In this document: one piece after another, positions 7,305 through 15,845 of the stretch
Layout of the letters: each line of letters opens with the position of its first letter
Numbering within the stretch: position 1 is the first letter of the stretch
Assembly: GCF_002163755.1 (NCBI RefSeq)
Contig: NZ_CP015863.1
Span: 1,426,001 to 1,490,000, forward strand
DNA length: 64,000 nt
Source: Vibrio campbellii CAIM 519 = NBRC 15631 = ATCC 25920
GTDB lineage: Bacteria; Pseudomonadota; Gammaproteobacteria; Enterobacterales; Vibrionaceae
Direction: 5' to 3'
Translations under genes and position numbers: made by a program
Notes under the pieces: generated by a model
Told to the model about the DNA's origin: nothing
Database searches by the model: none
Seen by the model: the letters and a program-made list of their open reading frames with translations, nothing else

Positions 7305-9241
7305 GCTTCATCTCCTTCTTGAGTGATAGGTAACCAGACGGTCATGCAAGTGTACTGGTTGAGTTCAGACTCCACCTCTATCCAGCCTTTATGGCTAGCC
7401 ATAATTTGTTGGCAGATAGAAAGTCCGATTCCTAAGCCGAAATTGCCTTCTTTCTTGGTTGTAAAGTTGAGTTCAAAAATGGCTTTTTGTTGTGATTTTG
7501 GGATGCCGCATCCGTTGTCTTTGAATGAGATGACAGCGTACGTTTGATTATTTTTCTCGACCGATCGCGATCGAATAGTCAGCTCGCCTTTATCGGGGAA
7601 GGCATCAATCGCGTTGGAAATCAGGTTGGTCCATACTTGCTGCAGCGCAATGGGTTGGCAGAGCGTATGAGGCAGCGGAGCGAAGTCAGTAGTGACCTTG
7701 TGCATTTTGAGCTTGTTTTCAAAGATCACTAACGTATCTTCAATGCCTTCATGCAGATCAGCAAAGTGCAAACTTTCATTATCGAAACGTGCATATCCCT
7801 TCAAGCTCTTCACCATGTCGGCAATGCGGGCAGCACAAACATTTATCGAGCGAAGTGATGAGCCGACTTGATGATATTGCTCTAATGTTCCTAATGTCTG
7901 TAATGAATCCGCTTTTTGACGAGTAAGAGCTGTTATCAACGCTTTATCGGATTCGAGCCCAAGGTTCACGACTTTTTTGGCTAGGTTCCTGTCTGGCAGG
8001 GAGTTGCTAAGCTGTTTAACGCGCTCTCTTAACTCCGCGGTTGAGGCTGGCTTAACCCTTTGGGCTCTAGTCAACAAATCAACGCCCTTTTCTTGAATGT
8101 CGTGGCTAGGGAGTTCTGTGAGCAGATTCTCCAGTGTCTGCGTCAGATTTTCCACCACGCGGAGAATGGCTGCGATAGGGTTGTTTAACTCATGGGCAAC
8201 GCCGGCGACAAGTTGCCCAAGCATCGCCATTTTCTCTCTCTCAATAAGTTGCTGGTGGGCAGATTCTAGAGACTCCAGAGTTTTTTGTAGTTGTAACTTG
8301 GTGTTGATGCTGCGTTGCAATCGTCGGTTGAAATGACGGAGGAGCAGGTTAGTAAAGAGCGGTAATAAGTTTGAATCGCTCTGCATTACTTTGCGGAATT
8401 CGTTTCTATCTAGCTTAATGACTTCTGTTTGAGTCAGGGTCAGTGCCGTAGAAAATGAGTTTTCTCCGGTGACAAAGGACATGCCGCCAATGATATTACC
8501 TTTAGAGTGACGAACCACCTCACGCTGCATTCCTAGCTCGTCGCGTTTGTACAGCGCAACTTCACCACTGGTTATAAACCACAAGAAACTGTTGGGTTCG
8601 CCTTCTACCGTCAGTAAGTGTTCTGGGGAGTAGGTTCGACATGCTTCATTATCGTCATCTTGTTCAAAGAAATGTTGTAGTGCGCTGATCACTTGTTCCG
8701 CCAGCTCTTCGTCAGAAAGGGAGTGGTAGTCGTTCAAGAAGCCAGCTTGACAGTTGCTCATTTGATTTTCGATGTGAGCACGAAGCAACTTGTGTTGGTC
8801 GAGAATTTGGCTGTAGCTAAGTAAGTCCTCTCTATCGTGACGAAGAATAAATTGGGTGAGTTCTTTTTGTGCAGTATTGAGCAGCACCTTGTCTGGCAGT
8901 GGTTTCGTTAAGCAATGATCTAGGCGTCCTTCATTGACGGCGGTTAAGATTGCCTCAATATCAGAAGAACAACTGATAAGGATCTTTCGAGCTTGCTCGG
9001 TATGGGGTTTACGATCTAAACCGATAAGAAAATCGACGCCGTTGAAATGCGCGTGATGGCTAGCAATAACGAGCGCCACTTTTTGCTCTCTCTCTTCGAG
9101 ATATTCCAAGGCACTCTGGGCTTCTTCTATCGATTCTACCGACAGAATATCAAACTTGCTCGAGAAAGCTGACAACTCCAAGCGAAACTGCTCGGCACTA
9201 ATGGGATTGTTGTCAAGGCACAATACGGCGTAGCGGTTCAC
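7301..9241 (-). CDS. Histidine kinase with pseudo-receiver and cyclic-nucleotide-type domains
   Basis: A 646-residue cytoplasmic sensor kinase. Order: receiver-like domain (1-125), a cNMP-binding-type beta-roll (about 200-300, GEVALYKRDE...GNIIGGMSFV), a coiled coil (about 310-340), a HisKA-type dimerisation domain with His350 in AGVAHELNNP, and an HATPase domain with NLISNAIDAF, DNGCGIP and GLGIGLSI. No membrane segment is present. The receiver-like domain has Ser61 where Asp is required and Asp10-Asn11 in place of the acidic pair, so it is unlikely to be phosphorylated. It is cotranscribed with the response regulator through a four-base overlap. The ligand is unknown. Confidence 0.85.
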   Translation of the reverse strand: MNRYAVLCLDNNPISAEQFRLELSAFSSKFDILSVESIEEAQSALEYLEEREQKVALVIASHHAHFNGVDFLIGLDRKPHTEQARKILISCSSDIEAILTAVNEGRLDHCLTKPLPDKVLLNTAQKELTQFILRHDREDLLSYSQILDQHKLLRAHIENQMSNCQAGFLNDYHSLSDEELAEQVISALQHFFEQDDDNEACRTYSPEHLLTVEGEPNSFLWFITSGEVALYKRDELGMQREVVRHSKGNIIGGMSFVTGENSFSTALTLTQTEVIKLDRNEFRKVMQSDSNLLPLFTNLLLRHFNRRLQRSINTKLQLQKTLESLESAHQQLIEREKMAMLGQLVAGVAHELNNPIAAILRVVENLTQTLENLLTELPSHDIQEKGVDLLTRAQRVKPASTAELRERVKQLSNSLPDRNLAKKVVNLGLESDKALITALTRQKADSLQTLGTLEQYHQVGSSLRSINVCAARIADMVKSLKGYARFDNESLHFADLHEGIEDTLVIFENKLKMHKVTTDFAPLPHTLCQPIALQQVWTNLISNAIDAFPDKGELTIRSRSVEKNNQTYAVISFKDNGCGIPKSQQKAIFELNFTTKKEGNFGLGIGLSICQQIMASHKGWIEVESELNQYTCMTVWLPITQEGDEA

Positions 9242-9426
9242 AGTGGTTTGAGCTCCGGTTAAAACTTGGCACTAACAACATATCAATTAAATACAAGAAT
9301 GGTTGGGAGCTGGGTATTGTTCTCGATTAATGAACTAAAATACCCATCAATAGTCTGATATATCTCAATGTTTTATCCGCTTTGGGTTTGGGTTAGACTG
9401 AGCACAAATACTCAATAAGTGACGTT

Positions 9427-10689
9427 ATGGAAAATCTAAAAAAAATGGGTGCCATCGGTGGCGCTATTTCTCTTGCGCTATGTTGGCCGCTAGCGGTTGG
9501 TCAGATTGGTCAATCTATTATTGAAGACGGCATTGCCAATATGAACGATGAGATGGTGAAAGGCGAGGTTGTTGAATATGACCGCGGTTACTTATCTTCC
9601 GTTGTTTTGACGCGTTACACCGTGGTTGATCCAGAAATCAAAGCGCAGCTTGAACGTGATGGTTTGCCAACAGCATTTGATGTGACCAGTGACGTAACTC
9701 ATGGTTTAACAAGCCTAAGTGCAGATTCTAGATTGGTAGACGCGGATTTCTTGCCGTTGACAATGCACAGCCAAACTCAGCTTAACGGTAATACCGATTT
9801 CACGCTTGATTTAGCGAGCTGGAACTACCAAAACGACGCTCAAGGCATGCACCTTTCATCAAGTCCTGCTCAGGTTAAAGGTAACGTGACAGTCCTTGGT
9901 GATTTGAACTACCAAGTGTCGATTCCTTCGGTACAGATTGATTTTGAAAACGGCGAAGAAATTCACCTTGCTGAATTGACTGGCGAGGGTAAAGGCAAAC
10001 AAGCGAAAGGTTACTGGTTAGGTGAGCAAGCTTTCTCACTGCAAAAGCTGGATATAGTTGATGCACAACTGGCGCCTTTGCTCCTGATTGAAAATGCTAG
10101 CTACAGCGGCAATACCTCTCTCAACGAAGCGGGTGATAAGCTGAGTTCGAAACTGGTGTTGGATGCAAAGCAAATGCGTCTAACGGATGGAACAGATGTT
10201 GATAACTTCAAGCTGGACTTTGCTATTGGCGACGTAGATAGCAAATCGTTTGATGAGATCATGTCGATTTACCAAAGCTCGCCAATGCTTGATGAGCAAG
10301 AAATCCAAAAACTGTTGCCACATATTGATGCGCTCTTCAGCAAAGGCTTTAGTCTTTCTGTGAACGAACTGTCTTTGGCGTTTGGTGAAGGTAAGTTCCG
10401 TAACGAATGGCAACTGTCTGTTCCTCAAGGCACGGACAACATCACTCAAGACCCAATGAAGTTGATGACAGCAACGAGTGGTTCACTTAACACCTACTTC
10501 TCGGATGAGCTGGTGGATCTCTACCCATTCATTCAAGAAAGTGTTGATGAGTTGATGGTGATGGAGCTTATCGAGAAAAAAAACGACGGTTATGAACTAA
10601 AAGCGCAAATTTCGGATGGGAAATTGAAGTTCGAAAATGGACAAGAGTTTCCTTTAATCACACTGCTTATGCCAGCGTTGATGCAATAG
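9427..10689 (+). CDS. YdgA family protein (DUF945)
   Basis: A 420-residue protein with an N-terminal hydrophobic segment (GAIGGAISLALCWPLAVG) that may be a signal peptide or membrane anchor. The rest is strand-rich and repetitive in character, with the LDLASWNYQ-, ISVPSVQID- and LDGKQM-like stretches of the DUF945/YdgA family, whose periplasmic role is not well defined. The start at 9427 is the first ATG after a divergent promoter region shared with the kinase gene (9242-9426). It is followed by a terminator and then serC. Confidence 0.75.
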   Translation: MENLKKMGAIGGAISLALCWPLAVGQIGQSIIEDGIANMNDEMVKGEVVEYDRGYLSSVVLTRYTVVDPEIKAQLERDGLPTAFDVTSDVTHGLTSLSADSRLVDADFLPLTMHSQTQLNGNTDFTLDLASWNYQNDAQGMHLSSSPAQVKGNVTVLGDLNYQVSIPSVQIDFENGEEIHLAELTGEGKGKQAKGYWLGEQAFSLQKLDIVDAQLAPLLLIENASYSGNTSLNEAGDKLSSKLVLDAKQMRLTDGTDVDNFKLDFAIGDVDSKSFDEIMSIYQSSPMLDEQEIQKLLPHIDALFSKGFSLSVNELSLAFGEGKFRNEWQLSVPQGTDNITQDPMKLMTATSGSLNTYFSDELVDLYPFIQESVDELMVMELIEKKNDGYELKAQISDGKLKFENGQEFPLITLLMPALMQ

Positions 10690-10727
10690 AGAAGTTTACA
10701 AAGTAAGTTTTTAGCTTTTTCAGTTTA

Positions 10728-10758
10728 AAAAGAGGTCGTAAGACCTCTTTTCTTGTTT
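10728..10758 (+). terminator. Terminator after the ydgA-like gene
   Basis: Stem AAAAGAGGTC/GACCTCTTTT with a GTAA loop, followed by TCTTGTTTTT. It separates the ydgA-like gene from serC. Confidence 0.85.
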
Positions 10759-10811
10759 TTATCGCTGCAAAAACGTGATATTAATTTCGTCATACTTACT
10801 TAGCAGGAGCA

Positions 10812-11915
10812 ATGAGCATCATGGAACAAAATACGGACAACGTATTTAACTTCAGTGCAGGACCTGCAGGTCTGCCAAAAGCAGTCATGCAGCAAGCACA
10901 AAAGGAGCTAATCAACTGGCAAGGTCTTGGTACTTCAGTGATGGAGATCAGTCACCGAAGTAAAGAGTTCATTAAGGTTGCAGAAGAAGCAGAGCAAGAC
11001 CTTCGTGATCTTCTGAATATCCCAGACAATTACAAAGTACTGTTTTGCCAAGGTGGTGCTCGTGCTCAATTTGCCGCTGTTCCACTTAACTTGCTAGGTG
11101 ATGCGGAAACTGCGACTTACATTAATGGTGGTTACTGGGCAGAAAGTGCCGTAGCAGAAGCGAAAAAGTACTGTGAACCTGACGTGTTTAATGCAAAAAC
11201 AGTCATCGATGGAAAGGCTGCTGTGCTACCAGCAACAGAGTGGAGGATCTCGCCTGATGCGGCTTACGTTCACTTCTGTCCTAACGAAACCATTGATGGT
11301 GTTGAGATTAACGACCTACCAGTAACGGACAAACCAATCGTTGCTGATATGTCTTCAACCATTCTTTCTCGCGAAATTGACATTTCAAAGTACGGTGTGA
11401 TTTACGCTGGCGCACAGAAGAACATTGGTCCTTCTGGCATCGCGATTGCCATCGTACGTGATGATCTGCTTGGTTTGGCGAAGCAAGTGCTACCGAGCAT
11501 TTTGGATTACAAAGTGCTGGCAGAAAAAGAGTCGATGTTCAACACACCGCCAACGTTTGCTTGGTACTTGTCTGGTCTGGTATTCAAATGGCTGAAAGAA
11601 CAGGGCGGTGTGAAAGCGATTGAGCAAGTAAACCGTGAGAAAGCGGCGCTGCTTTACGATTACATCGATCAGTCAGATTTCTACCGCAATGGTGTTTATT
11701 CAGCTAACCGCTCTCTAATGAATGTTCCATTCCAGCTTGCGAAGCCAGAGCTTGACGCCATATTCCTAGAGCTTGCTGATGCGAAAGGCCTTAAAGCGCT
11801 AAAAGGTCACCGAGCAGTAGGAGGGATGCGTGCGTCAATCTACAACGCGATGCCTCTTGAGGGGGTTCAAGCGCTTGTCGATTTCATGCGTGAGTTTGAG
11901 CAACAGTACGCTTAA
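10812..11915 (+). CDS. serC: Phosphoserine aminotransferase SerC
   Basis: A 367-residue class-V PLP aminotransferase that converts 3-phosphohydroxypyruvate to phosphoserine in serine synthesis and also serves pyridoxal phosphate synthesis. The N-terminus carries NFSAGPAGLP and SVMEISHRS, and the cofactor lysine lies in AGAQKNIGPSG, all typical of SerC. Length is standard. Two starts are possible: 10812 is 2 bases from an AGGAG box and 10821 (MEQNTDN) is 11 bases from it; the difference is three residues. Confidence 0.95.
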   Translation: MSIMEQNTDNVFNFSAGPAGLPKAVMQQAQKELINWQGLGTSVMEISHRSKEFIKVAEEAEQDLRDLLNIPDNYKVLFCQGGARAQFAAVPLNLLGDAETATYINGGYWAESAVAEAKKYCEPDVFNAKTVIDGKAAVLPATEWRISPDAAYVHFCPNETIDGVEINDLPVTDKPIVADMSSTILSREIDISKYGVIYAGAQKNIGPSGIAIAIVRDDLLGLAKQVLPSILDYKVLAEKESMFNTPPTFAWYLSGLVFKWLKEQGGVKAIEQVNREKAALLYDYIDQSDFYRNGVYSANRSLMNVPFQLAKPELDAIFLELADAKGLKALKGHRAVGGMRASIYNAMPLEGVQALVDFMREFEQQYA

Positions 11916-11936
11916 ACATTTGCTGTGATATAATCC

Positions 11937-11966
11937 AAAAAGGCGTCGCAAAAGCGGCGCTTTTTG
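11937..11966 (+). terminator. Terminator after serC
   Basis: An imperfect GC-rich stem (GGCGTCGC with GCGGCGC) flanked by AAAAA and TTTTT, 21 bases after the serC stop. Confidence 0.75.
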
Positions 11967-12086
11967 CTTTCTGCAGCACAGTGAAATCGTCAATGGAAGC
12001 ATTCGCACATTTCCATGGCGCTTGTTTGAATCGGCACTTGTGGTTCGCTGTGTTTGTTTTGATGTCAGTCATTTTCGAGGGTTCTT

Positions 12087-12788
12087 GTGAGATATCTGAG
12101 CTGTTTCCTTCTCTTGTTTCTTCCTTCTTTAATTTCCGCGCAGGAGATCCAAGTGTGGGGTGGTATTGAGTGCTCCACGGTTGCTGAAATCAATGAGCGA
12201 TTTCAGGAAGAGACGGGCAATACACTCGTCATCCGAGAATTTGATGTTAATAATATCCGCTCTGAGTTGCTGCTCGCTAAACAAACCGGGATTACAGTAC
12301 CTGATGTAATTTGGGTGCCTTCAGACTTTCTTGGTTTACACGATTACTTTGACCTCGCCAAGATTCCACCGAGTTGGATAGAGGAAAAGAGTATTGAACC
12401 TAAAGCTCTTGAATTCGTAACGGTAGATGGTGCCATCTACGGTGTGCCACTCGGTTTGGGAAATCACCTTGTTTTGTACGTGAATACAAAACTGACGGAT
12501 GACATACAGCCGACATGGGAAACGTTATTGGAAAAAGCGAAGCAGGGAGAAAACGCCCTAGCAATGCAATATCCCAACATGTACTTTCTTATGTCATTCG
12601 TTCCTATGTTCTCTGATCACAGACCTGAACCACTTACAGATATCGATGTCTCTGCGTTAGCTGCGGCACTCAAATTCTATGGCGCGTTGCCTGAAAAAGG
12701 GGGGGTGCACGATGAAGTATTTCAAGAGCAAGCACGCGCGCAGTTCATTCAAATCGGAGGCACTCTACCTACCGATATCAACGAGTGA
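12087..12788 (+). CDS. Truncated periplasmic solute-binding protein (sugar ABC type)
   Basis: A 233-residue protein with a signal peptide (LSCFLLLFLPSLISA) and the N-terminal half of a maltose/sugar-type solute-binding protein: EIQVWGG, FQEETGNTLVIREFD, PDVIWVPSDFL, GVPLGLGNHLVLYVN and TWETLLEKAK. Family members are about 380-420 residues, so about 150 residues are missing. After the TGA the same frame stays open for 29 more codons to 12878 (METWDSTQEIDKSMFAKLVL...), which looks like the end helix of such proteins. I infer a decayed gene with an internal deletion. No transporter genes are adjacent. An N-terminal half alone could still bind weakly, but function is doubtful. Confidence 0.65.
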   Translation: MRYLSCFLLLFLPSLISAQEIQVWGGIECSTVAEINERFQEETGNTLVIREFDVNNIRSELLLAKQTGITVPDVIWVPSDFLGLHDYFDLAKIPPSWIEEKSIEPKALEFVTVDGAIYGVPLGLGNHLVLYVNTKLTDDIQPTWETLLEKAKQGENALAMQYPNMYFLMSFVPMFSDHRPEPLTDIDVSALAAALKFYGALPEKGGVHDEVFQEQARAQFIQIGGTLPTDINE

Positions 12789-12878
12789 ATGGAAACATGG
12801 GATAGCACCCAAGAAATAGATAAAAGCATGTTTGCTAAGTTGGTTTTGCAGAGTCAATGTGAAAACGCTGAGGAATGA

Positions 12879-13134
12879 GATTGAACTAAAGTGACGGCGA
12901 AGTAGTCAACAATAAGCATATTATTGAAATCTAATCTGTTATTTGCCTACAAAATGAGACTTGAGAAAACTAGAATATAAACACATTAATTTCGTGCCTT
13001 TTGGTCAAGCAGATGCAAGACCTATTGACTATCCACGAAATAATGAAAAGACCAACGAGGCATAGGAAAGAGGAAGGTGCAATGTTGGCCTTTAATCGCA
13101 GTGGATACTCAATGATGAAATTGGTGAAGCTTAC
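12879..13134. other. AT-rich gap without a convincing gene
   Basis: Between the shortened solute-binding gene and the first XRE regulator. A 41-codon open frame (13013-13138, plus strand) contains a well-placed GAGGAAGG before an internal ATG, but it has no family resemblance and I do not call it. Probably residue of past rearrangement. Confidence 0.4.
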
Positions 13135-14148
13135 TTAGCAGATGCAGCCGGGACGTTCTGTAAAGGCTTCGCAGTTTTGGTGGGAATAAACACCACAGCA
13201 AGTAAGCAGATAGAGAAATTCTGGCTGAGTAAACAATTCACTTGTCTCTATGTACATGATGGCTCGAGTATAGCGCTTAGAACCAACCTTAATCGCTCCT
13301 ACAGGGTTTTCGCCTTCATAGGCTGCTACGCTGAAGCCCATTTTTAGCATGACATCTACCGAGCTTTTGAGTGTCACACTCGCATAGTAATGATGGATCT
13401 GAGCGTTTTGAGCTAAAAAAGTGAACTCAGTATGCCATTGCTTACGAAAAACATGCTCGTTTTTGGAGTGTTTACTGATGGCGTAATAAGAATACACCCC
13501 TTTGCCTTTTATCCCCTTGGTCAGCCTAAGGTCGATTGAATCGATAGATAAGCGTTTCTTTTTAACTCTCTCAATCTCATTCTCAAATGTTGATTCAGTA
13601 AAGAACATGCCAATGTTATGGCCTACTAGTTCCTTGTTAGAGAGGTATTTGTAAGTGATTGCTCTCCCGTCTCGCTGGTATTCAACTAGATCGATGGAAG
13701 TGAGATTATGTTTGACGTTAAGCCACTTCAACTGATTGTGGAAGTTGTTGAGACTATGGATGAAGTCTTGATCATTACTTTGGCTGAGCTCCTCCTCGTT
13801 AATATGGCTATGCTCAATAGGAAATGGCGTGTTGTAGTCAATTCCTGAAAGAATAGATATCGCATCCTGATATCGCTGCTTTAACGACAATTCAAATTGC
13901 TCCACGTCATCTTTTAACGATGAGTCCACCCCCAAACTGCACAAATAAGGCAGCAAGTTATTTTCAAATGCCCTAAGCACCCTTACTCTTCGACTAAGGC
14001 TTGGTTGAGTGATGCCTCTCTCCCAGCGACTGAAAGTGACACAATCTATGTTGGCTAAATCACCACCTAATAGGTTTAACCTTATCGATGCTTGCTCCTG
14101 AGTTAACCCTAATGTGGTTCTTATTGATTTTAGATAACTCCCGAACAC
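13135..14148 (-). CDS. XRE-type helix-turn-helix regulator with an unidentified C-terminal domain
   Basis: A 337-residue protein. Residues 3-60 form an XRE/Cro-type HTH (SYLKSIRTTLGLTQEQASIR, then VTFSRWERGITQPS). The rest, about 65-337, is not recognised; its last 60 residues (FSVAAYEGENPVGAIKVG...FLYLL) recur in both of the broken copies just upstream. The C-terminus has four cysteines (TCCGVYSHQNC, PGCIC), which might bind a metal. Base composition is lower in GC than the flanking core genes, and 14149-14720 upstream is strongly AT-rich. It is the only intact member of a three-copy tandem family here. Target and signal are unknown. Confidence 0.75.
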   Translation of the reverse strand: MFGSYLKSIRTTLGLTQEQASIRLNLLGGDLANIDCVTFSRWERGITQPSLSRRVRVLRAFENNLLPYLCSLGVDSSLKDDVEQFELSLKQRYQDAISILSGIDYNTPFPIEHSHINEEELSQSNDQDFIHSLNNFHNQLKWLNVKHNLTSIDLVEYQRDGRAITYKYLSNKELVGHNIGMFFTESTFENEIERVKKKRLSIDSIDLRLTKGIKGKGVYSYYAISKHSKNEHVFRKQWHTEFTFLAQNAQIHHYYASVTLKSSVDVMLKMGFSVAAYEGENPVGAIKVGSKRYTRAIMYIETSELFTQPEFLYLLTCCGVYSHQNCEAFTERPGCIC

Positions 14149-14720
14149 TTTACTTTCCCCCTTTGGTTTAAAACATGTCCATAGCTAAATTTGTTATATT
14201 TGGTATAATTTATGTTAATGATATTTTCCTACCAAATATGTCAAATACTTGAAATAGTATTCCATTTACACATAGCTCTTAAAAATTGATATGGTGTATG
14301 GTAGGCTGGTAATTCATTAATATTTATGTCGTATTTGTTCGTAAATATTACGCAAATCGTATTATGTTTGTTGTTAAATTGAGAAGGCATTGTACTTATT
14401 GATAGAATAGAAGATGCCTAGTTAAGGACATATTTGTCCTAAATAACAATAAAAATGCCTTGAACTTACTCCCTTTATTAGATTTTAATCTCATAGGTTA
14501 ATGAAATATATACGTCTACCCATACGGTAAATTATTTTTTGAACTTATCTTAAAAGTGATAAATGTTCGGCAGAGAGAGCATATTTTATATGGGTGTATT
14601 AGATATTTATTCCAGGATCTATTCGCTTAGAACTAATTAGATTATAAGAACTAATTTTTAATGGTAATTAATACGATTTCATAGTGCTTGTTATATTAGA
14701 AGGATGACTTATATCGGTTT
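14149..14720. other. Strongly AT-rich intergenic region upstream of the intact XRE gene
   Basis: About 570 bases with no open frame of note and no similarity I can see to the neighbouring XRE copies. It must hold the promoter of the 13135-14148 gene. The composition marks it as horizontally acquired or relaxed DNA. Confidence 0.4.
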
Positions 14721-15376
14721 TTAGCCATTGATCATATTAGCTAGATGTTGATGAAGAAGAGAAACAGTCGATGGTTGAGCTAATAAAACTGTGGTATCTA
14801 CTTTCAGTAAGCATTTACGATATGCTGTTTTTATAATTTTAACTGACCCTATTTTATCGGGAGAATCGTAAGCGATTTTTTCTGCCCTAAGGCTTACCAA
14901 GTAATCAGTTTCTTTTCTTCATGCATTGTTAAGAAGTCTAGATCGATCATTCTAGGATAGTGGGAATCTGCATTCAGGAAAAAGTTTTTTAACCGAGTAA
15001 GGTGAGCATCAACCTCGTCTTCAAATAAGGTTTCTTCGGTAATCTCAATCTCTTCGCTGGGCTTCAACTCTTCATAGTCTGACATCATCAATAACGAACG
15101 CTGGGAGCGAAAGCGTGTATAAAGAATATCATCTAGAAATGTCTCATCTTCAGGGGAGGGGATGGACAGTAAGAAGGGCTTTAGATCCAGTGTTAATTCA
15201 CGCAATACTTTGATGGCTTTAATCGTATTGGGTGTGGTGGTGTTTCTCTCCCAGCGACTAACTGACACTGAGTCAACGGATACGAATTCGGGGTTAGAAA
15301 GGTTGAGCTTTGTGGCTAGCTCCCTTTGGGGTGATCCTTGTTGCAGTCTCAATTGTTTTGGATAGTCTCCAAATAT
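14721..15376 (-). pseudogene. Second XRE-type regulator copy, frameshifted and internally deleted
   Basis: Reading from 15376, the frame gives FGDYPKQLRLQQGSPQRELA and an HTH with VSVSRWERNTTTPN, aligned with the start (MFGSYLKSIR...) of the intact copy; the codon at the expected start is ATA, not ATG. The frame runs to a stop at 14894 after KKLITW, which aligns near residue 180 of the intact protein. In another frame, directly after, 14885-14721 encodes AEKIAYDSPDKIGSVKI and CLLKVDTTVLLAQPS, aligned with that protein's last 60 residues. So roughly 100 central codons are missing, with a frameshift at the junction. Expression of the N-terminal part from a TTG at 15352 cannot be excluded. Confidence 0.7.
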
Positions 15377-15457
15377 ACATGTGCCTTATTGTTATTATTG
15401 AAAGGAGGCTGGCATTACTTTGGCCTCCTAAATTAGGTTAGTTGGTTATTGAGAATA

Positions 15458-15787
15458 TCATTTCTTCAATAGTAGCAATAACTCAGGGCGAGTCATCCAA
15501 ATTGCACTATCAAGCTTGAGGAGGCAGCGCATGTACTTTTCTGTCCCAATTTTGACGATGCCATACTCACTAGGCTCATCAAAAGCGACTTTCTCTGCCC
15601 CAATCCCAATCGTATAGTCGGCCGTGAGCTTATCAACGGCATATCCAGTTTGATGGTCAATCCAAAAGGTTGTCTCGTCAGAGCAAAAGTAGGTTAACGC
15701 GCAGATTGCCATCTTTTTCGTTTCAGCATGGGGCTTGGTTTTCCTTATCGGTACTTTGATATAAGGTGAGTTTTGATCGTTTGTCAG
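15458..15787 (-). pseudogene. Third XRE-family copy, C-terminal remnant only
   Basis: An open frame from CTG at 15787 (directly after an in-frame TAA) to 15458; the first ATG is at 15712 and would give 84 residues. The end (KVAFDEPSEYGIVKIGTEKY, then MTRPELLLLLKK) is paralogous to the end of the intact 13135-14148 protein and to the C-terminal fragment at 14721-14885. No HTH domain precedes it; the next gene upstream is dsdA, reading away. It is therefore the 3' remnant of a third copy. Confidence 0.65.
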
Positions 15788-15845
15788 TTAAAGCATAGAT
15801 TTGCTTTAATAGTGCTCATAGACAGTAATTTGCAGCTAGGAAAAG

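Noticed and set aside
13013..13138. 41-codon plus-strand frame between the solute-binding gene and the XRE gene
   Set aside because: An internal ATG has a good ribosome site, but the product matches nothing I know and the surroundings are decayed; evidence is too thin.
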